From Staphylococcus petrasii (lineage in GTDB: Bacteria; Bacillota; Bacilli; Staphylococcales; Staphylococcaceae): a stretch of DNA of 43,787 nt. Below, piece after piece: positions 19,772 through 29,698 of the stretch. A program made the position numbers and the translations under genes. How positions within the stretch are numbered: position 1 is the first letter of the stretch; each line of letters starts with the position of its first letter. Under the pieces are notes generated by a model. The model was not told the DNA's origin. It did no database searches and saw only the letters and a list, made by a program, of their open reading frames with translations. The DNA lies in assembly GCF_002902565.1 (NCBI RefSeq), contig NZ_PPRC01000031.1, forward strand, positions 1 through 43,787. The letters are read 5' to 3'.

Positions 19772-20080
19772 TTAATTAATTTTTGGCAGATTATAATAAA
19801 CTTCATTATTATTTAAAACAATAAAACTATAAAATATTTGTAAATCTTCATCGCAATCTTCACAAAAATTTAAATCACAATTATTATAAAATGCATGAAT
19901 ATTATATTTCCCAATTACATAATTATCATAATATTGTTTGCTTGCATTAATAATTTTTTCATAATTCCCCAACATGTCTTCGTAACTATCAAAATGATGT
20001 TCTTCAACTATTTTATCTGTCCAGTCGCTAAATAACCACCATCCCTCGTAGTCAGCTCTAATCTTGGCAACTGTCCACAT
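19772..20080 (-). CDS. DUF1033 family protein
   Basis: This 102-residue soluble, acidic, aromatic-rich protein begins MWTVAKIRADYEGWWLF, the hallmark of what I recall as DUF1033 (PF06279). A Cys-containing segment (NFCEDCDED) lies near residue 77. The start is the ATG at 20080, preceded by GAGAGGGG; an in-frame codon at 20098 lies upstream of that site. No function is known to me. It is a single leftward gene upstream of cspA, divergent from acyP. Confidence 0.8.
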   Translation of the reverse strand: MWTVAKIRADYEGWWLFSDWTDKIVEEHHFDSYEDMLGNYEKIINASKQYYDNYVIGKYNIHAFYNNCDLNFCEDCDEDLQIFYSFIVLNNNEVYYNLPKIN

Positions 20081-20219
20081 TGTAAATTCCCCTCTCAAAA
20101 TTAAAACTATAAAATTATTTTAACTCGAATACAAATGAATTCAAGTTTTACGTCTCATACTTTTGGCCGACCTCTATTTCACATAATAGTAAATATTAGT
20201 TTTTTAATGCTAAAGTTCG

Positions 20220-20225
20220 TATAAT
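20220..20225 (+). promoter_or_regulatory. -10 element of the acyP transcription unit
   Basis: A perfect TATAAT lies 20 bp before the acyP ATG, with AAGAGGTG between them. The upstream -35 region (near 20196-20202) is poor, so only the -10 is called. Confidence 0.5.
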
Positions 20226-20244
20226 AGTAATAAGAGGTGATATT

Positions 20245-20514
20245 ATGCAACATAAGCATTTACAAATTTTCGGAACAGTTCAAGGTGTAGGTTTTCGTTA
20301 CTATACTGAGAAATTAGCTCAGAAATATAACATTGTAGGAACCGTTCAAAATGTGGACGACTATGTTGAAATTTATGCTCAAGGTAAAGAAGCAGATTTA
20401 GAACAATTTATAAATGCCGTTATAGATGGTGCATCACCAGCTTCTTCAGTTGATAATTATACTATTGAAGATGTTAATAATGATAAACAATATTCAGAAT
20501 TTCAATCGATTTAA
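20245..20514 (+). CDS. acyP: Acylphosphatase
   Basis: This 89-residue protein has the length of a stand-alone acylphosphatase, which hydrolyses carboxyl-phosphate bonds such as acetyl phosphate. The phosphate-binding loop is [10 protein letters not shown] (11-20) with Arg18. The catalytic asparagine is Asn36 in GTVQNVDD, where most homologues have VRN. It appears to be first in a rightward set with xpaC (20 nt gap) and telA. Confidence 0.94.
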   Translation: MQHKHLQIFGTVQGVGFRYYTEKLAQKYNIVGTVQNVDDYVEIYAQGKEADLEQFINAVIDGASPASSVDNYTIEDVNNDKQYSEFQSI

Positions 20515-20534
20515 AATATAAAGGAAGATGCCAT

Positions 20535-21161
20535 TTGAGATATAATATTTCTCGATTCATAGGCGTTTTAGTAGGAATTCCAGTAGCTATTATTTCATGG
20601 GCGGTAAGTATATTTGGATTTGATCTTTCATTTATACTAGACGCTCTAATAGGTATTGGGATGTTTTTTGTATCTTACTTCCCTACTCAACGCTTAACGT
20701 CAAAAAAATATTTAACTGAAATAGGCTTATCACGTAGAGATTATCGCTTTGTTAGAAATCAGTTAAATCAATCGCAAGATAAAATTAGAAATATATTAAG
20801 ATCTTATGTTAATGTGCGATCTCTTAAAGATTTTCGTCAAATCAATGATATTTATCGTATTTCGAAATCAATTCATGTTGCCGTTAAACAAAGACCGGGT
20901 TTGTTTTTCAAAGTTGAAAGTTTCTTCTATTCTCATATTGATAATGCGTTAAATTTAATTGAGTCATATACGCGTTTATCGAAAATGCCTAAGAAATCAG
21001 CAGCAGAGAAACAAAAATTGGAACAAACTCGCATTACATTAGACGAAGTAAAACGCACATTGATTGCAGATTTAAAACGTTTAAATGAAGACGATTATGA
21101 GCGATTAGATGTTGAAATGGAACTTAATCGTCTTGAACAAAATCGTCATAAAGATAATTAA
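20535..21161 (+). CDS. xpaC: XpaC-like 5-bromo-4-chloroindolyl phosphate hydrolysis family protein
   Basis: The product is 208 residues and starts at TTG (20535) after AAGGAAG. Two N-terminal hydrophobic segments (about residues 9-27 and 31-48) are followed by a charged helical cytoplasmic region rich in Arg, Lys and Glu. The family is named after B. subtilis XpaC, whose enzymatic claim is weak. The real role is probably structural or stress-related and linked to TelA, which is almost always next to it. The telA start is 25 nt downstream. Confidence 0.82.
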   Translation: MRYNISRFIGVLVGIPVAIISWAVSIFGFDLSFILDALIGIGMFFVSYFPTQRLTSKKYLTEIGLSRRDYRFVRNQLNQSQDKIRNILRSYVNVRSLKDFRQINDIYRISKSIHVAVKQRPGLFFKVESFFYSHIDNALNLIESYTRLSKMPKKSAAEKQKLEQTRITLDEVKRTLIADLKRLNEDDYERLDVEMELNRLEQNRHKDN

Positions 21162-21186
21162 TTTAGAGAATGGAGCGAAGATATAA

Positions 21187-22350
21187 ATGACGAAAGAAGA
21201 ACAATTTATTAACTCACATCCATTAGATGATTATATAGATCAACAACAATTAAACACAAACACTACTAACAACCCTAACCTTTCTCAAAATACGATTGCT
21301 GAAGATTTTGAGCGTCAATTTAATGAGAATGAACTTAAAAAAATTGATTCTATTAGCCAACAAATTAAACCGTTAGATAACGATGGTTTATTAGCATTTG
21401 GTTCTCATCTACAACAAAATATGTCTCAATTCTCACATCGTATGTTAGATGAAGTTCAAGCCAAAGAAATTGGGCCTGTGGGCGATGCATTGAATCAATT
21501 AATGTCTAAACTCAAAACTGTAAATCCAGATGATTTAAATCCGGAGAAGCAATCTAAACTTAAACGACTGTTTAAAAGAACGAAAGCTTCAGTTAATGAA
21601 ATTTTCTCAAGAATGCAGTCAGTAAGTTCACAAATTGACCGTATTACAATTCAATTAGATAAACATAAGAATAATTTATCAAAAGACATTCAATTGTTAG
21701 ACGGCTTATATGAACAAAATAAAACGTATTTCGATGATGTTTCATTATATATTGCTGCAGCTAAACGTAAAAAACAGGAAATTCTTACTAATGATATTCC
21801 TAAATTACAACAACATGCTGAACAAACAGGCAATCAAATGGACATTCAAGCCGTGGCAGATATGGAACAATTTGTTGATCGTCTAGATAAACGTATTTAT
21901 GATCTACAATTATCAAGACAAATTGCTATTCAAACTGCCCCACAAATTCGAATGATTCAAAATGTTAACCAAGCATTGGCTGAGAAAATCCAAAGTTCAA
22001 TTCTTACAAGTATTCCACTTTGGAAGAATCAAATGGCAATTGCCCTTACGCTAATGAGACAACGTAATGCAGTGAGTGCGCAACGTGCCGTTACAGATAC
22101 AACGAATGATTTATTAACTCAAAATGCAGCTATGTTAAAACAAAATGCTATAGAAACTGCTACTGAAAATGAACGTGGCATTGTAGATATAGAAACACTT
22201 AAAACAACGCAAAGTGATATTATTGAAACAATTGAACAAACACTTCAAATTCAACAAAATGGTCGTCAAAAACGACAAGAAGCTGAACGTGAACTTAGCG
22301 GCTTAGAAAATGAACTTAAACAACATTTATTAACAATGAGAAAAGAATAA
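21187..22350 (+). CDS. telA: TelA family toxic-anion/stress resistance protein
   Basis: The 387-residue soluble protein is dominated by long helices and Gln/Asn-rich coiled coil (for example from about 110 to 260), as in the TelA/KlaA family. The family was named for tellurite resistance on plasmids. Chromosomal copies in Firmicutes are tied to tolerance of cell-envelope antimicrobials, and the direct activity is unknown. The first 45 residues are low-complexity (QQQLNTNTTNNPN). It follows xpaC in the same unit and ends at a strong bidirectional terminator. Confidence 0.88.
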   Translation: MTKEEQFINSHPLDDYIDQQQLNTNTTNNPNLSQNTIAEDFERQFNENELKKIDSISQQIKPLDNDGLLAFGSHLQQNMSQFSHRMLDEVQAKEIGPVGDALNQLMSKLKTVNPDDLNPEKQSKLKRLFKRTKASVNEIFSRMQSVSSQIDRITIQLDKHKNNLSKDIQLLDGLYEQNKTYFDDVSLYIAAAKRKKQEILTNDIPKLQQHAEQTGNQMDIQAVADMEQFVDRLDKRIYDLQLSRQIAIQTAPQIRMIQNVNQALAEKIQSSILTSIPLWKNQMAIALTLMRQRNAVSAQRAVTDTTNDLLTQNAAMLKQNAIETATENERGIVDIETLKTTQSDIIETIEQTLQIQQNGRQKRQEAERELSGLENELKQHLLTMRKE

Positions 22351-22370
22351 AAAATTAATTGCTTAATATG

Positions 22371-22413
22371 AAAAATGAGCGCATCACCTATCATAAGTGA
22401 TGCGCTCATTTTT
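22371..22413. terminator. Bidirectional terminator between telA and brnQ
   Basis: A 17-bp perfect stem pairs 22371-22387 (AAAAATGAGCGCATCAC) with 22397-22413. The A5 and T5 ends make it work on both strands. It abuts the brnQ stop codon, so it serves the convergent genes on both sides. Confidence 0.94.
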
Positions 22414-22414
22414 A

Positions 22415-23761
22415 TTATCTTTCGTTTTGATATTTAATATAGTCTTGTTTAACAAATATAGACATGATGTAGCTTATAATCGTAGCAACGATTGCAATTG
22501 GCAACCATTCTAAGGCTACTTGTTTTAATGGTAAGCTATCTATAAATGCGATTTTTATCCAACCATTTGAAGAAATTGTACTTAGTATAGAAACACAACT
22601 TACTACGATGATAGGTATCTGTTGAGCAATTGGTTTTGTTGGAATAAATTGAGCAATTAAAATCAGTAAAATCACTGTAATTGCAATTGGATAAATAATG
22701 CTTAGTACAGGTACTGACATAGAAATAACTGAATTTAGTCCAAGGTTTGCTAACACAAAACTGATTAGAGTAAATACAACGGCATATATTTTATATGAAA
22801 TTTTTGGATACAAACTATGGAAATATTGACTTACTGAGACAATTAAACCACATGCGGTAGTTAGACAAGCTAATGCTACAATAATTCCTAGTAAGTATTT
22901 TCCAAAAATACCGAAGCCTTGAGTTGCCATATTCGTTAATAAGTATGCGCCGATATTTTGATTTTTAGCAGCTAAGTTATCAAGCGTTTGATGATTAATT
23001 AACATATGATTGCCTATATAGCCTAGCGAAACATAAATAAATATCAATGCTACGGCAGCAATAAGACCGGCCATAACTGTTTGTTTAAAAATACTATTTC
23101 TCTGACTTACTCCAGTTGACTTAATAGCATTCACTACAATCATTGAAAATGCGATTGAAGCGATAGCATCCATAGTTAAATAACCTTCTGTAAATCCTTT
23201 AGTAAAGCTACCTAACGTAGATGTATATATATTGGCGTCTCCATTTGAATGACTATTGCCTCCAAAATCCACAAAGCCTTTTATAATCATTGCTAGAATG
23301 GTAATTAACAACAATGGCGTAAGCAATGAACCAATTCGATCTACTATCTTATTAGGATTAATACATAAATATAAGACAATTAAAAAGTAAATGAGAGTAA
23401 ATATGAATAAGGCAATATTACTATTCGTGTGTGCAATTGGCGTCACTGTCATTTCAAATGCTGTTGAACCAGTACGTGGTATCGCGAAAAGAGGTCCAAT
23501 AGTTAAATAAATGATAATTAAAAAGATCATAGAAAATTTAGGCGAAATCTTGCTTAATGAACCTATATAACCTCGATTATCAAAGGCTCCTACAATCACG
23601 CCTAGTAAAGGCAGACCTATGCCTGTTAAGCAGAAAGGAATCATAGCCCACCAAAAATATTGGCCACTGTCCTGCCCTAATTTAGGAGGAAAAATGAGAT
23701 TACCAGCGCCAAAGAACATGGCAAATAGCATAAACCCCATTATCCAGGTATTTCTATTCAT
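22415..23761 (-). CDS. brnQ: Branched-chain amino acid transporter BrnQ (LIVCS family)
   Basis: This 448-residue integral membrane protein has about twelve hydrophobic segments. The N-terminal [18 protein letters not shown] is the LIVCS hallmark. It would import Leu, Ile or Val with Na+ or H+. Staphylococci carry several brnQ paralogues, and position alone suggests the one called BrnQ3 in S. aureus; its substrate range is not established here. The start is the ATG at 23761 (MNRNTWIMG), with AAAGGAGC just upstream. A longer frame to 23857 would add 32 foreign residues. It lies 127 bp from the VWA gene. Confidence 0.92.
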   Translation of the reverse strand: MNRNTWIMGFMLFAMFFGAGNLIFPPKLGQDSGQYFWWAMIPFCLTGIGLPLLGVIVGAFDNRGYIGSLSKISPKFSMIFLIIIYLTIGPLFAIPRTGSTAFEMTVTPIAHTNSNIALFIFTLIYFLIVLYLCINPNKIVDRIGSLLTPLLLITILAMIIKGFVDFGGNSHSNGDANIYTSTLGSFTKGFTEGYLTMDAIASIAFSMIVVNAIKSTGVSQRNSIFKQTVMAGLIAAVALIFIYVSLGYIGNHMLINHQTLDNLAAKNQNIGAYLLTNMATQGFGIFGKYLLGIIVALACLTTACGLIVSVSQYFHSLYPKISYKIYAVVFTLISFVLANLGLNSVISMSVPVLSIIYPIAITVILLILIAQFIPTKPIAQQIPIIVVSCVSILSTISSNGWIKIAFIDSLPLKQVALEWLPIAIVATIISYIMSIFVKQDYIKYQNER

Positions 23762-23888
23762 AGAATTGCTCCTTTTTATGTATATATGTGCAATAGTTAA
23801 CATTCTATCATAAAAAGGATTTGCAAGTCTATGTAAATTCAGAAAATTTAAAAACATTGATTATATTTTCTGGTTATTTATTTTATTT

Positions 23889-25778
23889 TTAAAAAGATTT
23901 TAATAATAATTTTTTAAGTAATGGAGATAAGTGCGCTGGAAGGTTCTCTACGCCTTCTACAAATAATGCATATTGTCCATAAATATTATGAATAGTTTGT
24001 TCAATGTCTTCTGTAATCGTATCTTGACTTAAAAATACATTGAAGACTTCTATGCCATATTTACGAGTCATTTCAACAGCTTCATACGTATCTAAAATAC
24101 CATCTTGAGCATAGTTAAATGCTGATGGTTCACCATCTGAAAAGACAATTAAGAATCGTTGGTTATGACTACGTCTTAGTAAGCGTTCGCTAGCGATTCG
24201 TATAGCTACCCCATCACGATTATCGTCTTGAGGATGCAATGACATGATACGTGGTCCACTTTTCTCCATAGTTGAATAATCATAGTGAACAATCTCATCA
24301 ATAATATTAGGTTGTTTTCTATCATCTGAATCAAAAGCATCTTCATTGAAAGCAAGTATTTCATGTTTAACGTTTAGTGATTTGAGTGTTTCATGGAATA
24401 ACACTACGCCTTTGATCGTTTCATCCATTTTATCAAACATACTTGCAGAAACATCAATTAATAAAGTGAATGTAGCATCAAACGTTTTACTTAAATCTTG
24501 TTTTTTATAAAATAACTTATATTGATCATCAATAAACCAATTAATTAAGTCACGTTGTAAACGCCCTTTTGTAAGATTATGTCGTTCATCAACATGCTCA
24601 CGGTCAATTGTTTTCTTAATAATTTGGATTAAATCTTTTGTTTCAAATTGAACATCATTTTTCACATTTTGATATTCTAAAAGATACTCTGGGTCAATAT
24701 CAGGCACATTCCATTTAATTTCGACATTTTCATTAATACCTTTAAGCGCAAAGGATGGATTTTGACCAATCGTGCCACCTTCATCTTTATTAAGCGTATT
24801 ATCAGAACCGCGCCCTTTTTTAGTCATCATATCTGTCATATCATCAGTAGAATCGCCTTCACGCGCCGTATCATTGTCACTTAGAACGTCACTGTTTTCA
24901 CCTTCATGCAATTCCATTTCCAAGTACGCGCCACCCTCAGATTTGCTATCTTGGGCTTTAGTTTCGGCTTCAGCTGTTTCAGCGTCTGTATCTTCACTCG
25001 TATTGTCATGACCATCAACATTACTTGCATCCGTACGTTTAATATCTTCAAACGATAATTCATGTATCGCTTCGTAAACTCTTCTAGGAAGATAATAGTA
25101 TTCATTCAACATATCCTTATTTAATATATCATCAATTTGAAACATAATACGTTGTGCTAAGTACATATTATCTTCAGATGTTTCATTTTGGAAAAAGTTA
25201 GGCAAATACTGGAACATATGATTTAAAATATCATCATATTGTGGATGCATCATTGGAATATCAAAGAAATTTTGACTTAAAAATGCACGTTCTAAATATA
25301 AAAATAATAAATCAGTATAAACCGTCTTAGTTTTATAGAAAGTAATTTGCGATTCAGTATAAGATAAACGCGTTTGCAGACGTAAATCGATAAGTTTAGC
25401 CGTACTTGGTCGTTCATTACGAATATGGTTAAAGACACGCATATCTTCTAATAAACGAAAGAGTTGTTGATAAAATTTAGGATGTTCAAATTCATCTTCA
25501 TGAAGTACTTCATTCACAATTTTTTCGTCCATCATTTGATAGCCATAAGCAGCCAACATGACATCCGTTTTTAATCCTGCATTTTCAATTTCAGCAGGAC
25601 GATGAGACCAAAACCAGCTAGTGATAAGCGTATTATTAATCGGATCATAAAAAGGGAATTTTTGAATTTTAACCTGTGTTTGTTCGTTTTTTAGTAGTAA
25701 GCGCGCTAAGTCTTGTAACATCATGACTTGTTTAGCATCGAGTTGCTCATCATTAAATTTTATAAAACGATCACTCAT
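23889..25778 (-). CDS. VWA-domain protein partner of a MoxR-type AAA ATPase
   Basis: The 629-residue soluble protein has a helical N-terminal part (1-250) and a very acidic low-complexity linker (about 252-320, rich in Asp, Glu and Ser). Its C-terminal von Willebrand factor A domain spans about 430-625. The MIDAS metal site is complete: DVSAS (442-446), a Thr/Asp-containing loop and FSDGE with Asp548. Layout and partner resemble CobT, NorD and CbbO proteins, which work with AAA ATPases to insert metals or remodel enzymes. It starts 12 nt after the AAA gene. The target in staphylococci is unknown to me. Confidence 0.85.
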   Translation of the reverse strand: MSDRFIKFNDEQLDAKQVMMLQDLARLLLKNEQTQVKIQKFPFYDPINNTLITSWFWSHRPAEIENAGLKTDVMLAAYGYQMMDEKIVNEVLHEDEFEHPKFYQQLFRLLEDMRVFNHIRNERPSTAKLIDLRLQTRLSYTESQITFYKTKTVYTDLLFLYLERAFLSQNFFDIPMMHPQYDDILNHMFQYLPNFFQNETSEDNMYLAQRIMFQIDDILNKDMLNEYYYLPRRVYEAIHELSFEDIKRTDASNVDGHDNTSEDTDAETAEAETKAQDSKSEGGAYLEMELHEGENSDVLSDNDTAREGDSTDDMTDMMTKKGRGSDNTLNKDEGGTIGQNPSFALKGINENVEIKWNVPDIDPEYLLEYQNVKNDVQFETKDLIQIIKKTIDREHVDERHNLTKGRLQRDLINWFIDDQYKLFYKKQDLSKTFDATFTLLIDVSASMFDKMDETIKGVVLFHETLKSLNVKHEILAFNEDAFDSDDRKQPNIIDEIVHYDYSTMEKSGPRIMSLHPQDDNRDGVAIRIASERLLRRSHNQRFLIVFSDGEPSAFNYAQDGILDTYEAVEMTRKYGIEVFNVFLSQDTITEDIEQTIHNIYGQYALFVEGVENLPAHLSPLLKKLLLKSF

Positions 25779-25790
25779 ATTAATCCCTCT

Positions 25791-26582
25791 CTAAAAGTTT
25801 AGTTCAATTGCGTTTTTAATCGCTTGTTGTTCACGTTCGTCTTCCAATTTGTCGATAATTGTACGTTGAATCGCACGTTCAATAGGCATCACAGTAATTA
25901 AATCGCTTAAGTCGATAAGCGCACGAATACTAGCTGCCTCTTCTGAAATTTGGCCTTGTTTAGACATTGTACGTAAATCTTCGTTGAATTTAATAATTTG
26001 TTCAATGACTTTATCATCTTGTAAATTACTTTGTTGTTTAATTACTTCTTTTAAGATGTCGCCATCAATATAATCTACTTGAATAACTACAAAACGGTTT
26101 TTAAGCGCTTCATTCATCGGTAATGTACCCACGTAACCTTCGTTAATCGCTGCAATAACATTGAAGCCTGGTGCAGCTTTAATCACTTCTCCAGTGAATG
26201 GATTAGTTAATTGACGACGATAATCTAATACACCGTTTAGAATTGGTAATGTTTCAGGTTTAGCCATGTTAATCTCATCAATATATAAGATATGACCTTC
26301 ACGCATTGCTTTAATAACAGGACCATCGATAAAGACAATTTCTTGACGCCCTTCATCGTTTGTTTTAATCGTTTTGAATCCTAATAAACTTTCAGCATCT
26401 AAATCCACTGAACAGTTAACCTGATGCATAGGCGTATTAACCGTTTCACTTAACGTTTCTGCTAATTTCGTTTTCCCAGAACCAGTTGGACCTTTTAATA
26501 AGATATTTTTATTTAATTTAAATAATGCTTGAGCATCATTGAATACAGATTCATCAGAATTGATATATTGATTTTGTACCAT
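25791..26582 (-). CDS. MoxR/NorQ-type AAA+ ATPase
   Basis: This 263-residue single-domain AAA+ ATPase has Walker A GPTGSGKT (31-38), Walker B ILYIDEIN (98-105) and a sensor-1 region ([11 protein letters not shown]). An arginine-finger region follows ([10 protein letters not shown]). Members of the MoxR branch act as chaperones with VWA-domain partners, and such a partner (23889-25778) is encoded 12 nt downstream. The ATG at 26582 follows GAAGGAGT. An imperfect terminator separates it from the upstream DUF6501-like gene. The client is not identified. Confidence 0.9.
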   Translation of the reverse strand: MVQNQYINSDESVFNDAQALFKLNKNILLKGPTGSGKTKLAETLSETVNTPMHQVNCSVDLDAESLLGFKTIKTNDEGRQEIVFIDGPVIKAMREGHILYIDEINMAKPETLPILNGVLDYRRQLTNPFTGEVIKAAPGFNVIAAINEGYVGTLPMNEALKNRFVVIQVDYIDGDILKEVIKQQSNLQDDKVIEQIIKFNEDLRTMSKQGQISEEAASIRALIDLSDLITVMPIERAIQRTIIDKLEDEREQQAIKNAIELNF

Positions 26583-26613
26583 AATAGTTTAAACTCCTTC
26601 TTTCTTTGAAAAT

Positions 26614-26654
26614 GAAAAAATAGACTAAGGAGCCTTTTTATGACTCCCGAGTCT
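26614..26654 (-). terminator. Imperfect terminator upstream of the AAA gene
   Basis: On the leftward strand AGACTCGGGAG pairs with CTCCTTAGTCT (interior mismatches) and is followed by ATTTTTTC. It probably ends the transcript of the DUF6501-like gene. Confidence 0.6.
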
Positions 26655-26690
26655 TAGATGGAACAACATGTTTAGAAATAATTTGTTGTC

Positions 26691-26900
26691 TTAAACTTCT
26701 TTAAAATAATCTTTGTAATAACCGCCAACTAAACCAGAATTATCAATAATTTGATAGTATTCTTCAGTTTCGTTAATTACATCATATTGTTTACCGATAG
26801 TTAACATATCAGAAACTGTAAATTTCTTAGCATCTGTATTAGTAACTTCAACTGTTTTAATTGGTGTACGCTCTTTCCATGTTTCATGTAACATAGCCAT
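26691..26900 (-). CDS. Small SH3-like protein, probably DUF6501
   Basis: The 69-residue soluble protein begins MAMLHETWKER and ends NSGLVGGYYKDYFKEV. It resembles small Firmicute proteins with an SH3-like fold that I recall as DUF6501. The alternation of short strands (TVSDMLTIGKQYDVINE, YYQIIDNSG) supports a small beta-barrel. No function is known. Two close in-frame ATGs exist (26900 and 26894); the first has better spacing to GGAGGAAT. It follows the VOC gene by 21 nt and is probably cotranscribed with it. Confidence 0.72.
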   Translation of the reverse strand: MAMLHETWKERTPIKTVEVTNTDAKKFTVSDMLTIGKQYDVINETEEYYQIIDNSGLVGGYYKDYFKEV

Positions 26901-26921
26901 ATATATTCCTCCAATAATTAA

Positions 26922-27737
26922 CTATTGTAATTTATTATCTAAAGTATAAATGAATGAGATGCCACTATTTTCAGTAATACGGATAGATTTAGCATCACCT
27001 TGGTTTAACATTTGATAAGGGATTCCAATTTCATCAAGTTCTTTTTGAGCCTTTTCAAATTCCTCAGATGAATTAGCACTAAATTCAACTTGTTCAACGA
27101 TACCTTCTTCAACCATTTCGATTTCTTCTTTAGGTTGATATAAGTGAATTTCACCGCCTAAACCACCATCACCAATTTTGAATACTTGAATAACTTGTTC
27201 AGGAAACTCAGTAGACTCATATTCCGCATAATGTACTAAACTAAATACATTTTTTAAGATGGAAGCTGTCACAGGCATTTCATTTACTTGAATAATGATT
27301 GGCCCTAAACCTTGTAATTGATGAAGTGGGTTTACTGAGCTTTCAAATGTTGGAGTGCCTAGGCCGATTCCAGTATTATGCTCGTTTGAATAAATATCAA
27401 AGATTTGTTGGTTAGCATCTTTAAAATTAAAATGCTTATTACCGTTTAACTCTGTTATAGAACTATAGTCAATATCATTATCTTTTAAGATTTGTTGATA
27501 TTCTTCTAGACCTGCATCAGATGGAGTTCTTAATCCTACACTAGAAATGTGTTGGTTTTGATAAGTTTCATTTGGAACTTCAACAAAATGTATACGCGTC
27601 CCTGGGCTTAAGTTTGCATCACCAAATCGTAAAGCTTGATTTTTAGATGCAACATTAAGACCTAATATATCTTTAAATAATTTCTTTGTTTTAGAAAGAT
27701 CACTTGTCCCTAGTGTGACACTTCTAAGTCCGCTCAT
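26922..27737 (-). CDS. VOC-superfamily protein (glyoxalase/dioxygenase-like, two domains)
   Basis: The 271-residue protein is built of two vicinal-oxygen-chelate modules, near 4-115 and 140-265. They begin LRSVTLGTSDLSKTKKLFKDILGL and GLGPIIIQVNEM. Candidate metal residues are a His in TRIHFVEV and a Glu in GEIHLYQP. VOC enzymes include glyoxalase I, fosfomycin-modifying proteins and ring-cleaving dioxygenases, and the substrate cannot be set from sequence alone. Staphylococcal homologues are annotated only as VOC family. It is the first gene of a two-gene unit with the DUF6501-like gene. Confidence 0.8.
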   Translation of the reverse strand: MSGLRSVTLGTSDLSKTKKLFKDILGLNVASKNQALRFGDANLSPGTRIHFVEVPNETYQNQHISSVGLRTPSDAGLEEYQQILKDNDIDYSSITELNGNKHFNFKDANQQIFDIYSNEHNTGIGLGTPTFESSVNPLHQLQGLGPIIIQVNEMPVTASILKNVFSLVHYAEYESTEFPEQVIQVFKIGDGGLGGEIHLYQPKEEIEMVEEGIVEQVEFSANSSEEFEKAQKELDEIGIPYQMLNQGDAKSIRITENSGISFIYTLDNKLQ

Positions 27738-28342
27738 TGACTGACACCCCTATATTTATCTTTTCTCAATTATTATAACGTATTTTTTATCCGATTTATA
27801 TGATGAACTATTGGATATTACTGTTTACACACATTAATTAAAATACGAACTTTATTTGCTTTTATAATTTGTTATGTTCGATAAATTAAAACCAAACTTA
27901 AATCTAAAATAATAATATCACCCCCTCCCCTGCCTTATAAAATATAGGGAGGGGAGTTGTATTAAAAAAATAAATATTTTTGCTATTTATTTAAAGTGTT
28001 CGAAGTATAAGTTCGTTTTTTTGGCTATTTCTTAAAATTACTCAGTATTAATTATACTTTAATATTATATTGAAAATTAGATATGTACTACTATCATTTA
28101 GTTGCTTTACCTGCAATAATGTAAACTCTAGTAGCTACATCATATGACTCTATCTTAACTTATATATGCTTTAAACTAGAATGGACGTACTTACTTTTTA
28201 GTAATACTTTTATAATTACTTTGTCTCAAATTTCATTATATATAAGTGTATCGTTTGTAATTATAACTTACGATACTATAACTAAAAAGCCTATTTAAAC
28301 TTATCCTAGCGACCTTCTCTAACAATTTCCGCCTTTTCAACC
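27738..28342. other. Gene-poor AT-rich intergenic region with a G/C-rich hairpin
   Basis: About 600 bp hold no credible reading frame on either strand. The main feature is a hairpin pairing CCCCTCCC (27922-27929) with GGGAGGGG (27947-27954), unusual in so AT-rich a stretch. A second inverted repeat pairs GTATCGT (28248-28254) with ACGATAC (28270-28276). A TATAAT at 27863-27868 lacks a -35. A small RNA or a decayed gene is possible but not shown. Confidence 0.55.
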
Positions 28343-28376
28343 AAAAAAATACAACGACGATAATACGTCGTTGTAT
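28343..28376 (-). terminator. Terminator of sucAB
   Basis: An 11-bp perfect stem pairs 28349-28359 (ATACAACGACG) with 28366-28376 around a 6-nt loop. On the leftward strand it is followed by U7. It lies 30 bp after the sucB stop. Confidence 0.93.
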
Positions 28377-28406
28377 CAATATTTACGAGGTTGTATTCCT
28401 TTGTGA

Positions 28407-29687
28407 TTAGCTTTCTAATAAAAGATCTTCTGGGCTTTCAATAAGTTCTTTGATTGTTTTTAAGAATCCTACTGCTTCTTTACCATCGATAATTCTATGG
28501 TCATAACTTAATGCAATGTACATCATTGGTCTGTTTTCAATAGTGTCTTTATCAATAGCTACAGGACGCGTAATGATTGAGTGCATACCTAAGATTGCTG
28601 CTTGGTTACCATTGATAATTGGCGTACTCATCATTGAACCGAAGACACCACCATTTGTAATTGTGAATGAACCATTAACCATGTCATCTAGTCCTAGTTT
28701 TTTCTCACGAGCTTTAACTGCTAAGTCAGCGATAGCTCTTTCAAGTTCAGCGAAGTTTTTCTTATCGCAATCTCTTACGAATGGTACTAATAAACCATCG
28801 TCAGTAGAAACAGCTACACCGATATCATAATATTGTTTAGTAATCATATCGTCGCCATCAATTTCAGCATTTACTTCTGGGTATTTCTTCAATGCTGCTA
28901 CAGCTGCTTTAGTGAAGAATGACATAAAGCCTAATTTTGTACCATCGTGATCTTTAATAAATTGTTCTTTTTTACGTTTACGAAGTTCCATAACATTTGT
29001 CATGTCTACTTCGTTGAATGTAGTTAACATTGCTGTGTTATTAGATACTTCTAATAATTTTTTAGCAGCTGTTTTCTTTCTGCGTGACATTTTTTCACGA
29101 ATAACTGGTTTATTTGGTGTGCTAGATGATTTTTTAGTTTCTTGTGGTTTACTATCTTGTGAAGATTTAGTAGCTTGAGATTGACTTGATTTTTGACTAT
29201 TGTCTACATCTTCTTTACGTACTACATCGTTACCTTTACCAGAAACTGAACTTAAATCTACACCGTTTTCACGAGCATGACGACGTGCAGATGGTGTTGC
29301 ATTAACACGTTGGTTATTAGATGAAGACTGTTCTGATTCATTTAAGCTAGTTGAAGGTGCTTCTGTTTCTTTATCTTCATTTTTTTCAGCTTTTTCCTCT
29401 TTTTTATCTTCAGATGGTTGTTCATTATTGCTGCTAGAAGCGTTATTTCCGCTACCTTCTCCAACTGTTGCAATAACTTGGCCTACTTCTACTGTATCGC
29501 CTTCAGAAGCAAGTTGTTCTTGTAAAACACCTTCTTCTTCAGATACAACTTCAACATTAACTTTATCAGTTTCTAATTCAAGAATGGCTTCTCCTTTTTC
29601 AACGCTATCGCCTACGTTTTTTAACCATTCTGCAATAGTACCCTCTGTAATAGATTCTGCTAATTCTGGAACTTTTACCTCTGCCAT
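28407..29687 (-). CDS. sucB: 2-oxoglutarate dehydrogenase E2, dihydrolipoyl succinyltransferase
   Basis: The 426-residue E2 core subunit transfers the succinyl group from lipoate to CoA. Domains in order are a lipoyl domain (about 1-80) with lipoylated Lys42 in ETDKVNVEV, and a Ser/Glu/Lys-rich linker. An E1/E3-binding domain follows ([19 protein letters not shown], about 130-165), then a second linker and the catalytic domain with SYDHRIIDG (His about 396). It begins 11 nt after the sucA stop, with AGGGGGA between. E3 (lipoamide dehydrogenase) is not in this window and is presumably shared with pyruvate dehydrogenase. Also called odhB. Confidence 0.96.
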   Translation of the reverse strand: MAEVKVPELAESITEGTIAEWLKNVGDSVEKGEAILELETDKVNVEVVSEEEGVLQEQLASEGDTVEVGQVIATVGEGSGNNASSSNNEQPSEDKKEEKAEKNEDKETEAPSTSLNESEQSSSNNQRVNATPSARRHARENGVDLSSVSGKGNDVVRKEDVDNSQKSSQSQATKSSQDSKPQETKKSSSTPNKPVIREKMSRRKKTAAKKLLEVSNNTAMLTTFNEVDMTNVMELRKRKKEQFIKDHDGTKLGFMSFFTKAAVAALKKYPEVNAEIDGDDMITKQYYDIGVAVSTDDGLLVPFVRDCDKKNFAELERAIADLAVKAREKKLGLDDMVNGSFTITNGGVFGSMMSTPIINGNQAAILGMHSIITRPVAIDKDTIENRPMMYIALSYDHRIIDGKEAVGFLKTIKELIESPEDLLLES

Positions 29688-29698
29688 ATTATTTCCCC

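Noticed and set aside
23762-23888. T-box or other riboswitch upstream of brnQ
   Set aside because: The gap is only 127 bp and shows neither the T-box sequence (AGGGTGGNACCGCG) nor a leader terminator.
24881-25105. Overlapping frames within the acidic linker of the VWA gene
   Set aside because: They are low-complexity shadows of the Asp/Glu-rich repeat-like coding sequence.
27757-27780. PerR-type box upstream of the VOC gene
   Set aside because: Only one half (ATTATAA) matches; the other half has three mismatches, which is expected by chance in AT-rich DNA.
27871-27912. Tiny frame starting ATGTTCGATAAA in the gene-poor region
   Set aside because: About a dozen codons without a ribosome site; no support for a peptide.
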